Shown here: one piece after another, positions 23,101-34,490 of the stretch
How positions within the stretch are numbered: position 1 is the stretch's first letter
Layout of the letters: every line of letters starts with the position of its first letter
Source: Prosopocoilus inquinatus
Lineage: Eukaryota; Arthropoda; Insecta; Coleoptera; Lucanidae
DNA length: 64,000 bases
Reading direction: 5' to 3'
Assembly: GCA_036172665.1 (NCBI GenBank)
Contig: CM069871.1
Coordinates: forward strand, 62,246,713 to 62,310,712
Made by a program: the position numbers and the translations under genes
Notes under the pieces: generated by a model
What the model was told of the DNA's origin: nothing
The model's input: only the letters and a program-made list of their open reading frames with translations
Database searches by the model: none

Positions 23101-25789
23101 GGAAATAAACTGGCGTTGCAGTTCTCACTTAAGCTTATCATCGATTTGAGAGATTAAATGAAATAGAATGACATAGAAGAAATAAGTTGTCTTAGAAATC
23201 TTTATGCAGAAGCCGAAAGACAAAGGGGAAAATAAAAATACAAGCCACAATAAAAAAATTATAATATGACACAAATCATAAATAAAAGATCATGCAGTCG
23301 AAGAATGACAAAAATTAACGGATGTTATTGAAAACAAAGAAAACAAAAGAAGAGTGGAAAACCTGGAAATAAAGAAAGCCAACAGAAAAAACGAAGAAAA
23401 AATATTTAAAAAATAAGGAACTATAAATAAATACGCAAAAATATAAGTTTCCGATGTAATAAAAAAACAATTATAAATACGAGCAACGGCAATACTTCCC
23501 AATCTAGACATTCCAGTAAAAGTATCAAGACGATTATGGCCTGAAGGGGGTATTTCGAAGGGTTAACCTCAAATGAGTAGTAATAAGTAAAACTTCTTAA
23601 AAAATAATTACTTAATCCCATATAAGAGTTGATGGCTAATAGTATTTCTAAACTATCAGATGTGGCTTGTAGAATTATGATCTAAATATTATTAAGCGGG
23701 GCACAGATATGAACTGAAGCATAGATACGAAGTTGAAGTCACAACGAAAAGTGCTCACAATTTCTTTGAAAACGTATGAGACAATTTAGTTTGAAATATA
23801 TAAGAAAAATTTTATTTCTTTTCCTCAGAGGAACGCGACTCCTGGATTGAGCAAAGTGACATTTGGGGAAGAAATGGAATTACACCGGGAATAATGCTAT
23901 TTTTAGCTCTCTGGAAAACGCTATGATAATGAACGTATTCAAATTTTCTTCGTTTTCTGTAATATTTATATTTAGGAAATATTGAAATTGAATTACTTTT
24001 TCATTTCATTTATTCCCACAAGCATTAATTTTATAAATTATTTCCTAACTAATTTTCTTTCCAAATGAGTTCTCAACTCAAGGCACTCTCGACAGTTTTC
24101 TCTTTTCGGTTAAATCAATTTTCAGCTTTCGCACACAAGCCGAATTACTTCCCCCAGAAGCGACCTGGATTAAGAGAATTTCGTGCGAGTAAACAACGAC
24201 AAGGCGACTACGCACAGGTCGATTTTGTTTGGACAGAATCCTCGGAAGTGACGCTCCAACGGAACCTAATCAGACTTCTCAGAAATTTGTCGCGTTTCTT
24301 CGGAGGCGACTCTTCAAATATTTGTTCGCCTAGGGGGTCCCAACACTGGGCTGCAGGTAAAACAAAAATGTATCCTACAACAAAGTTTAGCAACTAAATG
24401 CTAAAGTTGAATATAAGAAGGAATTATTTCTGTTATATCAAATTTTTAGTTAGTTAAAATAAATTGAAAATAAATTGGAATTGTATGGCATGTATGTGGT
24501 ATACAACGTAGAAGACTGCATCAAAATAATTTTTCAGTGGACATTAATCATCAGATATTAAATATAGTTTTCGTTTTGTTCCTTTCAGCGCTAACAATAA
24601 ATAATCATGAAAATGCGGAAAGCTGATTTTTCAAAAGCTCGTCTCGGTATAATTCAGAGTTTAGCGCGAGCTTAAAGCTCGCGACGTAACTTCCTCGCGC
24701 GACTGACTGAGCTATTCTCATAAGCTGGCTGAATAAAAATTTACGAGGAAGCCCGGAAAATTCTCTTATTTATCGTGGCTCGATTATTTGCGCCCGGCTT
24801 GTCCTCCGCAGAAAGCCAGCGAAATTTTAAATTAAAGCCGTTCCGAAGATGCGCGCATTCGGAACGTACAATGAGCGTGCTGATTAAAATTTAGATTTGC
24901 GCGGAACTCTCCCAGCCGAGCAGTTCGACGATCCTGTCAGGAAAGTGTGAAACTTATGTCAAATTTCTTTCTCTGGAAAAAAAATGTGTTTGGCAAATTG
25001 CATTATCAACACGTAGCAAATAATTCATATAGGAAAAATATCTTGATAAAACAGGTTTAATGAAACCAAACTCATTGGTAATTGAAGACTGTTGTTACGT
25101 CTACACACAATTATTATTGCGTTCAAACCACGTAAACGATAGTATACAAATAATGAGTAGACACACCGCGTAATAACAGCGGCCAGCTCATAAATTCGAA
25201 GAGGGGGTCGTGGAGAAAAAAAATAAGGAAAATTCCAATTTAAAATTGGTTCCGGTAGGCACCAAACGAAGTAAACACATCAAAGGTATCGATGTATCGA
25301 TTAGATCCAACCATAAATAACTTCAATCTTAATTATCTCAGAGACAAGCAAAAAAAAGCAATGATGAAATTGAATCACTCGTAAATTGTCTTAAATTCCT
25401 GGCATTTGTGAAACGAAATTAATAAAAAAGAATTTTAACAAACACACAATTTGACAGTTGAAGGGAAGCAATGTTTCGCAATATTACGATTCGCAACGGT
25501 CATCCGCGATAAAGGCGGGGTGATGTTGACGTCGTTACGTGATCGCACAGAATAGCACGACGGATGCAGATGATCCTTCAAGCAAGCACCAAGGACAGCC
25601 AAATAACTAAACCAAGTCTTCTGAAGGCCGGTGGACTTGAGGACCTTAGTGCTGATGAAAAGCCTGGTACTTGTCCGTAGATCAGAACGCATCGACAAAA
25701 ATCGTCGTTTAAAAGGGCAGCGAAAACTGCCAAGCCAGCCAAAAAAAATTATAAACCATAGTCGGAAAACCACCCTTCACAATAACTAA
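20155..25789. other. Long A+T-rich stretch without a recognisable gene
   Basis: GC-rich islands lie at 20290-20520 and 24650-24960. A (GA)n run lies at 21496-21535 and a (TAA)n run at about 22792-22814. The words CCGGATTT-TCCGGG recur at 21047-21265 and CTTTTGTTTCTCGATAAT recurs at about 21946 and 22052. An open frame at 24065-24397 (110 codons) ends past a plausible donor (CAGGTAAAA near 24356) but has no known domain; 25435-25773 minus is likewise unassigned. Confidence 0.4.
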
Positions 25790-26120
25790 CCCCCATGCAA
25801 GGCGGCCATGCTTGCTGTCAAAACAAGCATGGCCGCCTTGCATGGGGGACTCATTAGGAGCAAATCCCGCTTCAATTTGTCTATCCTACTGCAATGTTAG
25901 GTCAAAAAGCGATAGTAAGATGTCGCTATTTTATATGTTCATCATTCTTACATCGCATTTGCGAATAAATTGGGCAAGTCGTTTTTGGTCTGCAGTGGGA
26001 ATGTCGAGCTACGTTTCTGCTGAAGAAGCCCCAAGCAGGGCTGAAACAGCTGTCCAGAGGCTGCTCGAGGTTCTCACTGCAATCAAAAACGATTTGCACA
26101 AAATTTTTCGAAAATCTTTT
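25790..26120 (+). mobile_element. Hammerhead-ribozyme retroelement, locus 2
   Basis: The element begins with a short minus-oriented piece (25790-25823) joined to an almost complete plus-oriented monomer (25824 to about 26120). The junction makes a perfect 25-bp inverted repeat (25790-25814 and 25824-25848, loop CTGTCAAAA). No clear 12-bp target duplication is visible here, so one end may have been lost or rearranged. Confidence 0.75.
26004..26068 (+). ncRNA. Type I hammerhead ribozyme motif, copy 4
   Basis: The core, stem II (AGCCC/GGGCT, loop CAAGCA), stem III and 7-bp stem I (GTTTCTG/CAGAGGC) are intact. Cleavage is predicted after 26054. The outer stem spans about 25979-26092. Confidence 0.85.
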
Positions 26121-28133
26121 TGTGGTTGTTGAATTGAAATTAATTGCTTTGAGGCGGATTATGGGAAAACTCCTAGCTGACGAAGCTGTTTTGTTGTTTG
26201 GCAACACGTTAATACACGGTAGGTGGATGATTATACATTCAACCCTACTCCGACCGCCCGCGCCGTTTAACTAAGTAAGTTAAAAATCGCCATTTTGTCT
26301 TTAAGATTGTTATCTAAATTTTCCTTTTTTCGTTTCTTAAGAGCGTATTTTTTCGCTCCCCGCTAGTCTCTTTGGGACCCTGTCCAAGTTTGTTTGTGGA
26401 AAATTATCTTCTCCCTTGGGAAGACTTCTGGAATCGTGTTGGATTGGCGATTATATCTCCGATTTGGCTGCCGATTGTCCTTAAGAAAACTTCTCTCTCT
26501 CTCTCTCTATTAGAGTATGCCGCTAGAGGTTGCCCCACGTAGATGCGCAGCGGTAACATCAGTTGATGCAGCATTGACAGAGGGAGGAGAGGGCGCCACA
26601 CGGAACCGATTCAGCGTTGTCAACAGTTTGTGAACGTTGGATTCCAACTAAGTCAATTGCACATTTGTTTTATTTTCTTTTTTGTCCTTCTTTTCTCTTT
26701 TTTTTACTACATCGCCAGTTATTTCATGCGTAAATTTATATCGGAATTGTGTAACATTTGTATAATGTTTTTGTTGAAGGGAAGTTCATGCCTACATTTA
26801 TCTCGAAGTTGTTTAATTTATTGATGAAGGAAAGTTCGTGCGTACCTTTATTTCTGAGTTGTGTAATTTTTCATTGCAGAAAAATTCACGCCGTAGTAGT
26901 CACTTAGTTTATGTATGTTAGCCGAAGCCGGTTTCTATTTTTTTTTCTTACCGTCGTCGCGAATTTGTAGATTCAGCCGGCAGTGTACGGCTTTTGCCCT
27001 GCACAATAATTCGATGGCCATCCGAATGTTTTGCGGCGCTATATGAATTTTTTTCATTCGCGAGCGGATCCGATTTTACCCGCGTATTAATTGGTCGAGG
27101 TACAGTTGCTTGATTGTTGGTGTGGGCCTCAATGATCATCAACATTATCTAACCCTTTAGCTACCAGGGAAACCCCGGTAACATTGTCCCGAACGACCAA
27201 TAAAATGTATTATTTATCTGGCGATATTCTGTTGTTGATTTTATTTTGGCGCATCACCATATATCCTTTCCCGGTTCTTCCTGTGGACAAAGTCCAGCAG
27301 ATGGAGTACCAGAATTTAAGAGAGGGTGGCGCTATATGACAACCGACCCGTTCCGACTGATTATATTAGCCAGGATCTGACACTCCGTCTTGGGATTCGC
27401 CGCTGCCCTGGTTCATCTCTCAGGTGGATTTCAATTGTTGTTGCGGATTTTAGATATAACTTGGTCACGGGGAATTTGTTTTTCTCTTGCCTAAATGACG
27501 GCGTATTAATTGACGCCCAGCACTCAAAGTACAGAATGACACGGATTTTGAAGGGAAAGAAATTTCGCTTCTAATCAGACTTGCGTCACCAGAAGAAGAT
27601 TATGTTAACCAGTTAACACATCAATGGCCTCCATAGAATTTGGCCCGAGCGAAAAGGTAACGCAATCGTCTAGTACAAGTGTTAGATTGTCACTGGTTAA
27701 GAATAAAACGAGACGCGTGGGGTAAAAGGAAGGTCAGGGGAAATTGCTTCTAAAAATTGATTAGAAATGAGTATCTACAATCAACCAACAATATATTGAA
27801 CTGTATTGGCAACTATGACAACCAAAAATGGCTAACATATAAAAAAGTTATGTACAAAAATGCTTTGGCAAAAATCTCTACTAATAATGCTCGAACTGAA
27901 GTTTGTAACTCATTCGATAGGGACAGTGGATTATACGGAAACTGACCTAAGAACTTAGAAAGCGAACGGTCTCTCAAAGGTTAAAATTATCTTGAGCGAC
28001 TGTAAAAACTAATGGGCCGGATTCAGGTGACAGTCCGGGACGTCAGAAATGAATCTAGCAAAGTATTCCAAAAACTGAAAACAAAATTTGGGATACTTAA
28101 TGGAAAAAGAAAGTAATAGGAGTATTACACAGT
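26121..28133. other. Unassigned stretch, possibly old retroelement leader sequence
   Basis: A (CT)n run lies at about 26489-26508. The block 26400-27580 has mixed composition and short open frames on both strands with no recognisable domain. Confidence 0.35.
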
Positions 28134-28540
28134 GTATGGCTGTGTGGTCTCATCCATATGCATGTGATATTAAATCATATGGTACCACCAGCTTGTGTGT
28201 ATGCACCAGACTGTGGCAGCACTAGCTTGAGTAGCTGGCACTAGATTATATGACAGTACTAGCAGATGTGTGTGAGAACAGCACTGACAAAGTCCGGTCA
28301 GACGACTTGGATGGCGCTTTTTACGCCCTGTCCAATCAGTGATGAACGTAACAAAGTCATATTCGCTGAGAGTGGTTTTCTTTTTACGTTTACCCAGTGG
28401 TTGTCGTAACGACCAGGCAAGAGTTGGAGATAACGAAGGACTAAAAGATCGCAAACCGTTTCAGATCCTTCTACAACTACAGATTTGTTTCCTATTCGAT
28501 TGATGTAGCGATGTATTATGTATTAAATACAGTGGCGATC
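28134..28540 (+). mobile_element. Possible LTR end with primer-binding-like site
   Basis: The segment 28521-28540 reads TATTAAATACAG followed by TGGCGATC. Many gypsy-type LTRs end in ...ACAG next to a TGGCGAC-like primer-binding site. The LTR start is not defined (a TGT occurs at 28134) and no gag or pol is found downstream. This is tentative. Confidence 0.2.
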
Positions 28541-30116
28541 AAGCTAACCGGGGCAGATTGACAGTTCTGCAACCCTTACTACCAGCGTTAATAAGGGCGC
28601 AGTTGGCGATTTCGATTAGGCTGATCGCGGCTATACACACCAATGCAATACTACAACGCATCGCTGCGTTAATAAATTAGAAAAAGGCCCAAAATTTCGT
28701 TAATCTATTAAATTCATATTTATTAGGAGTAATTGTTTAAATATTTTTTCACGTAAATCCCAGAATTCCAGCCTCTAAACATGTAAGTTAGAACGTAGCC
28801 CATGAAGAAAGTCGGGGATTTAATTCTGAATTGGTTTAGACGTTTTTTTTTAGAATCAGAACCTAGTTTACAAACTTCGTCCGTATTTCGATAATTTGCT
28901 AATTCTTTCAGTAATTTCGTTAAACCTCATTAAGATGTTTTCTGTACCTGATCCGCGTTCTCCACAATTCAATTTCCTCCGCTCGCACTCCAATTTTCGC
29001 AGCAATTTCCAGTTAAATAACTATTCAAATTACTCGCTTTTGTGCAGCTGCATTTTCTCTCGTCCGAATGCCCGTACGTACCCCCGGATCGAATTATCGA
29101 GAAAACTCTACTAAATGTAAATTCGTCTCAGAAGCGCTGAAAACCGTACACCTGAAAGGAAGTCGCGTTCGAGCCCAAAACAAACGGCGAATAGAAACGA
29201 TAAAAATGCACGTTTTCTATTTATTTTATTTCCCCCTCTGGTGTGGCGGTTTCATCGATATTTTATTCGTGTGCAGGTGGATTAATTGAAAACTTGATTA
29301 AAAACGTTGTGCATTCATTCAATAGTGGCGGGTCTAAATAAATAAACATATAAATTATCGCTTTTTGTTGAAAGGTTTTGAATATTAAATTAATTCACTT
29401 TATCCAAAAATTGCGTCACATCTTTTCCAATTAGCTTTAAAAAAAGGGAAATTTACATACGCACTCACTTTTGGTGATTACATGTAAAATAATATCTCAA
29501 ATTAATTGTCACTTTGTTTCACACGTTTCACACGTTGAAGTGAGATATGATACAAAAGTCTATATTCCAATACTTATAGTTATCGAGACACACAGATGCG
29601 TTCATTTTTTTATTAAACGATTACGTAGACGACTTAACAGGACAAATGTTGCAACTGGAACAATATCCCCCATTGAATCCTGTTAGACTGAAGTTTCAGT
29701 AATGCCCAACTGTAAATAAATCGGGTGAATCGCCATCCTAATGAAATATCTGAAATTTCTGTCAAAGCAGGACCGAGATGCATATTTAAACCGAAACGTA
29801 CTTACGCGTACAAAGTTCGCCTTTGAAGTAGAAATTACATTCGATTCTATACTTACAAGACTTTAAAGTTTACCTTTGAAGTATTAATTAAGCGATGCAT
29901 GAATCGCGCATTAAAAAAAAAAAGTCGCCGTATTGATGGATAGTTTATGTTTCTGGTGTAATATTATTACGCAATTTAGATAATTAAAGCAAGGTCCTCA
30001 TGATTTAAATTGAATTGAATTCAATTCAATTCCTTATTAGTACACCGGCATCAACATGAACAGCATCGTACATCGAAAAAAGAAGGGGGTAGGTATTAAA
30101 GTCAGATTTTTTTTGT
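28541..30116. other. Non-coding stretch with moderate-GC blocks
   Basis: The block 28900-29290 has two overlapping plus-strand frames with no known domain. Nothing else is recognised. Confidence 0.35.
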
Positions 30117-30168
30117 TATAGTGTTAAGAAAAATGTTGTGCAAATCGTTTTTGATTGCAGTGAAAACC

Positions 30169-30233
30169 TCGAGCAGCCACTGGACAGCTGTTTCAGCCCT
30201 GCTTGGGGCTTCTTCAGCAGAGACGTAGCTCGA
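30169..30233 (-). ncRNA. Hammerhead ribozyme motif, copy 5 (one stem I mismatch)
   Basis: The core, stem II and stem III are intact. Stem I strands are GTCTCTG and CAGTGGC, giving a U-U mismatch at the fourth pair but a C-G in place of a U-G at the fifth. Cleavage is predicted between 30183 and 30182. Activity may be reduced. Confidence 0.75.
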
Positions 30234-30440
30234 CATTCCCACCGCAGACCAAAAACGACTTGCCCAATTTATTCGCAATTGCGATGTAAGAATGATGAAC
30301 AGATAAAATAGCGACATCTTATTATCGCTTTTTGACCTAACATTGCAGTAGGATAGACAAATTGAAGCGGGATTTGCTCCTAATAAGTCCCCCATGCAAG
30401 GCGGCCATGCTTGCTGTCAAAGCATAATGCGGTGGGAATG

Positions 30441-30505
30441 TCGAGCTACGTCTCTGCTGAAGAAGCCCCAAGCAGGGCTGAAACAGCTGTCCAGAGGCTG
30501 CTCGA
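30441..30505 (+). ncRNA. Type I hammerhead ribozyme motif, copy 6
   Basis: All parts are present. Stem I is GTCTCTG/CAGAGGC with 7 pairs, and the C-G at the fifth pair is a strengthening change relative to copies 1-4. Cleavage is predicted after 30491. Confidence 0.85.
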
Positions 30506-30672
30506 GGTTTTCACTGCAATCAAAAACGATTTGCACAAAATTTTTCTAAAAACTTTCATTATGCTTTGACAGCAAGCATGGCCGCCTTGCATGGGGGACT
30601 TATTAGGAGCAAATCCCGCTTCAATTTGTCTGTCCTACTGCAAAAAGCGATAGTAAGATGTCGCTATTTTAT

Positions 30673-31014
30673 CTATAGTGTTAAGGTTTGGAAAATCCTA
30701 TGTATTGAGTTTGCATCAAATTTATTTCCGATCGTGCAATGATTAACTGTGTGGCATGTGAACGGCACATCTACTTGTATTGCGTTATCGTCGTCGAAGT
30801 AAAATTTGATTTTTGTATCACAAATGGTCTCACGCCTAAATCTAACTTTGTGGTGCAGTTCACAGACAGTTTTTTTCTGCATACATCTTTGAATACACCG
30901 GCCGTAAAATATCCTACAAATTTCGTTGTTCGGCATTTCTTTTATTGTCTTAAGTAAACAATATCGCCCGGAGTGTCTAATTTTAACGTAAATTGCACAT
31001 TCTTTCGCAAACAT
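30673..31014 (-). CDS. Cysteine-rich ORF, possible last exon of a cystine-knot-type secreted protein
   Basis: This is a 113-codon open frame with nine cysteines (residues 6, 19, 33, 40, 44, 51, 65, 87, 93), a basic middle (KVRFRRE at 56-62) and a C-terminal VDVPFTC. Paired cysteines, the VxVxxxC end and the CELHHKVRFRRE stretch recall the general layout of invertebrate cystine-knot hormones and cytokines (PTTH/Trunk or IL-17 type), but spacing does not match any family well, so the family is not assigned. There is no signal peptide, and a TGA directly precedes the first ATG, so an upstream exon at higher coordinates would be needed. The stop codon lies in the 12-bp target repeat of the hammerhead element; the uninterrupted site also ends the frame (TAA), so the protein end was not changed by the insertion. 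Confidence 0.35.
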   Translation of the reverse strand: MFAKECAIYVKIRHSGRYCLLKTIKEMPNNEICRIFYGRCIQRCMQKKTVCELHHKVRFRRETICDTKIKFYFDDDNAIQVDVPFTCHTVNHCTIGNKFDANSIHRIFQTLTL

Positions 31015-31129
31015 TCACAATTGCGTTTCTTCTTTTGTCGTGGGAAATTAAATTGAATGTTTATTTTAAAACGTCTAGATGATCATTAAATACCGGACGT
31101 TTAGGTTGTAAAAAAGTTGAAAAACGCGT

Positions 31130-31480
31130 GTGCCTGATTTGGGTGACTTAATTATGATATCAGGTGCTTACTTTCTCGTGATAGGTTATTGAAAAGGTCT
31201 AGTAGTGTTTAAATAAAACATTAAAATTAAAATCATTATCCGGAATTTTGTATAAAATTAAAATTAAAGTGATCATCATCATTTTATACGAAATTCTGGA
31301 TAAAGATTTTAATTTTAATGTTTTATTTAACAAAAAATATTTACTGCAATGTTAGGTCAAAAAGCGATAGTAAGATGTCGCTATTTTATATGTTTTATTT
31401 AATATTACTGGACCTTTCTAAGAACGTACTACTAGAAAATAAATACCTAGTATCATAATTAAGTCATCCAAATCAGGTAC
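31130..31480. mobile_element. Foldback (MITE-like) element with an inserted hammerhead-element fragment
   Basis: The ends GTGCCTGATTTGG (31130-31142) and its near reverse complement at 31468-31480 begin long imperfect inverted repeats (GACTTAATTATGAT on both arms), which continue inward to AAATAAAACATTAAAATTAAAATC and the matching arm at about 31300-31328. A fragment of the hammerhead monomer is inserted in the right arm. Confidence 0.7.
31331..31390 (+). mobile_element. Short hammerhead-element fragment, locus 4 (no ribozyme)
   Basis: Positions 31343-31390 match the end of the hammerhead monomer (GCAATGTTAGGTCAAAAAGC ... GTCGCTATTTTATA). The insert is flanked by a perfect 12-bp direct repeat TGTTTTATTTAA (31319-31330 and 31391-31402). 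The right terminus is the same as at loci 1 and 3. Confidence 0.75.
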
Positions 31481-32623
31481 TATGCCCGCCACAAAAATCT
31501 GGGACAACTCTCTAAATGCATTATTGAGTTATTTTATTAGTTTGAATGCAGCTTTAAGCCATTCATAAGCCCTTTTAGAGCTTGTTTCTATGCTTATGTA
31601 AAAACACTTCGTTATATTTACAGTAGGACATATTACACGTTCCAGATTTTTTTGGTGGCATATAACATGTGTTTTTCGACTCTTGCACGACCTAACCATC
31701 CGGTCTTTAATGATAATAAATTTCTGGCGACGTCACATTTTTTTTGGTATGAGGTCCGGCAAATTACAATTTTTGAACGTTTATTATTTCGAAGAAAAAA
31801 TTGACACTTTACCTTTTATGCAATTGGTCTTCTTTACATCAGCTTAAACTCTGTTGGCTCTTGCTGATATCACGCTGCTTTCAAACCCTTCCTTCATACA
31901 TTAGAAGTAAGCAGGGTTGACACTTCTAGTACAATTGTATTTTTCTAGTACATTTGGAAAAAAAAACAACCAGTTCGCCTTTACAGAAGACCCATAATCA
32001 GGAGAGAATTTTTAAAATTTTAGAGCAACTTGTACACAAACACACACCAACCACGGGTCGTGCATAACATATTTGGATAGGCGGCAGACATATTCCCAAA
32101 GCGCTTACTTTGTCTAACACACACGAACAGAAAACAAACAATACACGGCGAACGTCGGCCGCCTACCTAAATTAGCATGCACAAGCCGTCGCTGATACAC
32201 ATTATTAAAATTTACATTTAGTCGACGTCAGACCTCCGTTGCAATAATTGTTCATTCCTTTCAATGCGATTTAAATTATTTTAAGATAAATTACAGACGC
32301 AGTAACACTAACAATTACAATATAATCTGATTCTGCACTGTAATGGATTTTTGCTAGGAGAAAATATTTTATTGTAGTTTTCTTTTAATTTTTTTGTAAT
32401 TAGCATGTGGTATTGTTAAAAGGCAATATGTCAAGTCAAATCTTTGAAACGGATAAAAAACAAAGAAGGAAATGACTCGAAAACTTGAAATCACAATAGA
32501 AAAAACTTCTGTTTTTTTCATATTCTCACCTTAAATAAATCTATCTATCTAATATTTCGTTCTGCCTAGTACGATTTTGTTAATAGCTGTAGTAGATTTC
32601 TGAAAAATAAAATTGGCAATCCT
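31481..32623. other. A+T-rich non-coding stretch
   Basis: No gene, tRNA or repeat boundary is recognised here. Confidence 0.4.
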
Positions 32624-33700
32624 GGGGGTAAGGCCAGTTTTAGCTTTATTAATTTGCGACGCATCTGGAACATTGTCAGTCGTCTTGTAGAGTCCCCAGC
32701 GCCTGGCTGGTGTTTGAGGGGGCTTTCCCCCTTTTGCGCGATATGTCCGCCTGAAGAACGGTACACATTATTGTTGGTTCTTGTTGAGGAAATCTCGGTG
32801 GAGGTGGAGGTTTCCTTAGGACACGACTTGTTATCGGCTATTGCGTGGCCCTGGAGGACTAAAAACTCAACCGAGTTGTCTCAGCCTCTTCTCCGATGTT
32901 AAGGACAGTATGTTTGTGATTGATGCTCTCTTTTGACGCAAATTACTATCGTCGAACTTTTATTCCTTTACAGACTTTAATTGTTGGGCACGGCTTATTT
33001 TTATGTACGGCTACTCTTTACGAACGATTTCATTTTACAACAGCCAATTTTTACGTAGCTTAAATCCTGTGTACGTTTTATCTTTTATTTTTTACTTTTA
33101 CTAATTCGACGATCAGTTTGGGGGGAGCAGATGTGGAGCCGGGTTTCGTCGAGCTAGCCGTAGGTTTTGGTGTTGACGTCTTGACACGTCGACGTAGTTG
33201 AAAATGGATAATGGTCAGAGAATCTCCAAGAAGATTACTCAAATGGGAGATTCTAATTATACTGCGATTACGACCTTATGCCGATTTTGTTTGCGGTAGT
33301 AAGCAACGTTATAGTTTTGGACGCTTAACGCCAGTATTGTTGTTGACATTTAGTAAAATTTTAAACATGTAAAGCACAGGATGACGATGATCAACCATTC
33401 GTTAAGTTTATTTGAATTGAATGAGTCATATTTATTAACATTTTTGATATTAGTAATATAGTTTCAATAGCGTTTAAAGTTTTTAAACACACTTTAACGA
33501 TACCTTGCGTTGTTATTAAAATTATTGCGCAAATCGAGTAATTTCCTTTGATTCTCTCCTCATCTCCGACTATGGTTAGGTGGTGCTCATTTATTTTCGC
33601 GTTTAATTAACACCCACACCCGTCACGACTGAAACCGCTGGCTGTGCTGCAAGTTTATTTCCTCAGCACAAATTTTATTACTATTCAAGTAGGTAGCAAT
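32624..33700 (+). repeat. Unclassified 1.1-kb dispersed repeat, copy 1
   Basis: It shares with 38577-39764 the start (GGCCAGTTTTRGCTTTATTAA, YTGCGAC), the middle (TTACTATYGTCGAAC, CTTTACAGACT) and the end (TTTAATTAACACCCACA, GTGCTGCAAGTT, TAGCAAT). It lacks about 100 bp (matching 39203-39272) present in copy 2. There is no recognisable coding sequence. Confidence 0.8.
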
Positions 33701-34149
33701 AGAGTTTTCAGGATTCAATAATAACGTGCGTTCAAATACTTTGATGCTTGGAGTTGGTTTTGGTTCGGCAAACATGTTCATGTGCATCCGCTACCTAGTC
33801 CAAGGGTGGCCAACTTCTAAATATACAGGATGGAATTGTATTCTTAACAAATGCGTTATGATTTACTAACTAAAATTTTGGCATTTCCGGAACTCTTTTT
33901 CCAGAAACGGTAATAAAATGTGACCCATTAAATACTTATTGCTGAATACTAAAAGGAGCTACGGCAATTTGTTTCTGTGAATTACTTCGAGATCTACACG
34001 TTGATCGCCCACTTGTTGCCCATTCCCATCTAGTCATAATCTTCTGATATATACATTTACGTTTTAAAGTCAAAGCAAATACATTGTCGCGGTAAGAAGA
34101 ATAAATTCCTTAATGAATATCCAAATGGTAGAAACTCTAATCAGACATG

Positions 34150-34490
34150 TAACCAGGTTACTTGGGAGCAATACTGTTCTAATGGCCAGGTATGAACAAT
34201 GACTGAGTGAAGCTGTTGCTAGAAGTAACCAATTTTATGAAGAATGAGCCCCAAGACCCCTTACTTTTGTTTATTGCGTACCGAAAAAAGTATGGGGTGA
34301 GGTTTGTTATACAATTTTACAAAGAATGGCCCAGTTTACTTGAGAGCGGTACTGTTTTACTAGCAAGTGAAGAACAGTTTTAAAATAATGACCAAGTAAG
34401 CTGTTGCTAGAAGTAACCGAGTCAATGTAGAATGAGCGCCAAAACTCTTTTTTTGTTCGTTCCTTACCGCAAAAGTGTGGGGTGGGTTTA
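34150..34490 (+). repeat. Tandem duplication of about 175 bp
   Basis: Units 34150-34305 and 34327-34490 share GAGCRRTACTGTT, AGCTGTTGCTAGAAGTAACC, AGAATGAGC and GTRTGGGGTG in order, with about 20% visible differences. Confidence 0.75.

Larger units (their letters stand above)
30129..30673 (-). mobile_element. Hammerhead-ribozyme retroelement, locus 3
   Basis: It is flanked by the perfect 12-bp direct repeat TATAGTGTTAAG (30117-30128 and 30674-30685). A minus-oriented monomer (30129 to about 30429) is joined to a plus-oriented copy (about 30430-30673). Its right end, GTCGCTATTTTAT, is the same as at locus 1. The target is the last codons of the cysteine-rich ORF at 30673-31014. Confidence 0.8.

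Noticed and set aside
22592..23621. Minus-strand hydrophobic ORFs as transporters
   Set aside because: Low-complexity A-rich DNA gives Phe/Ile/Leu-rich frames; there is no start context, no conserved motif and they overlap each other.
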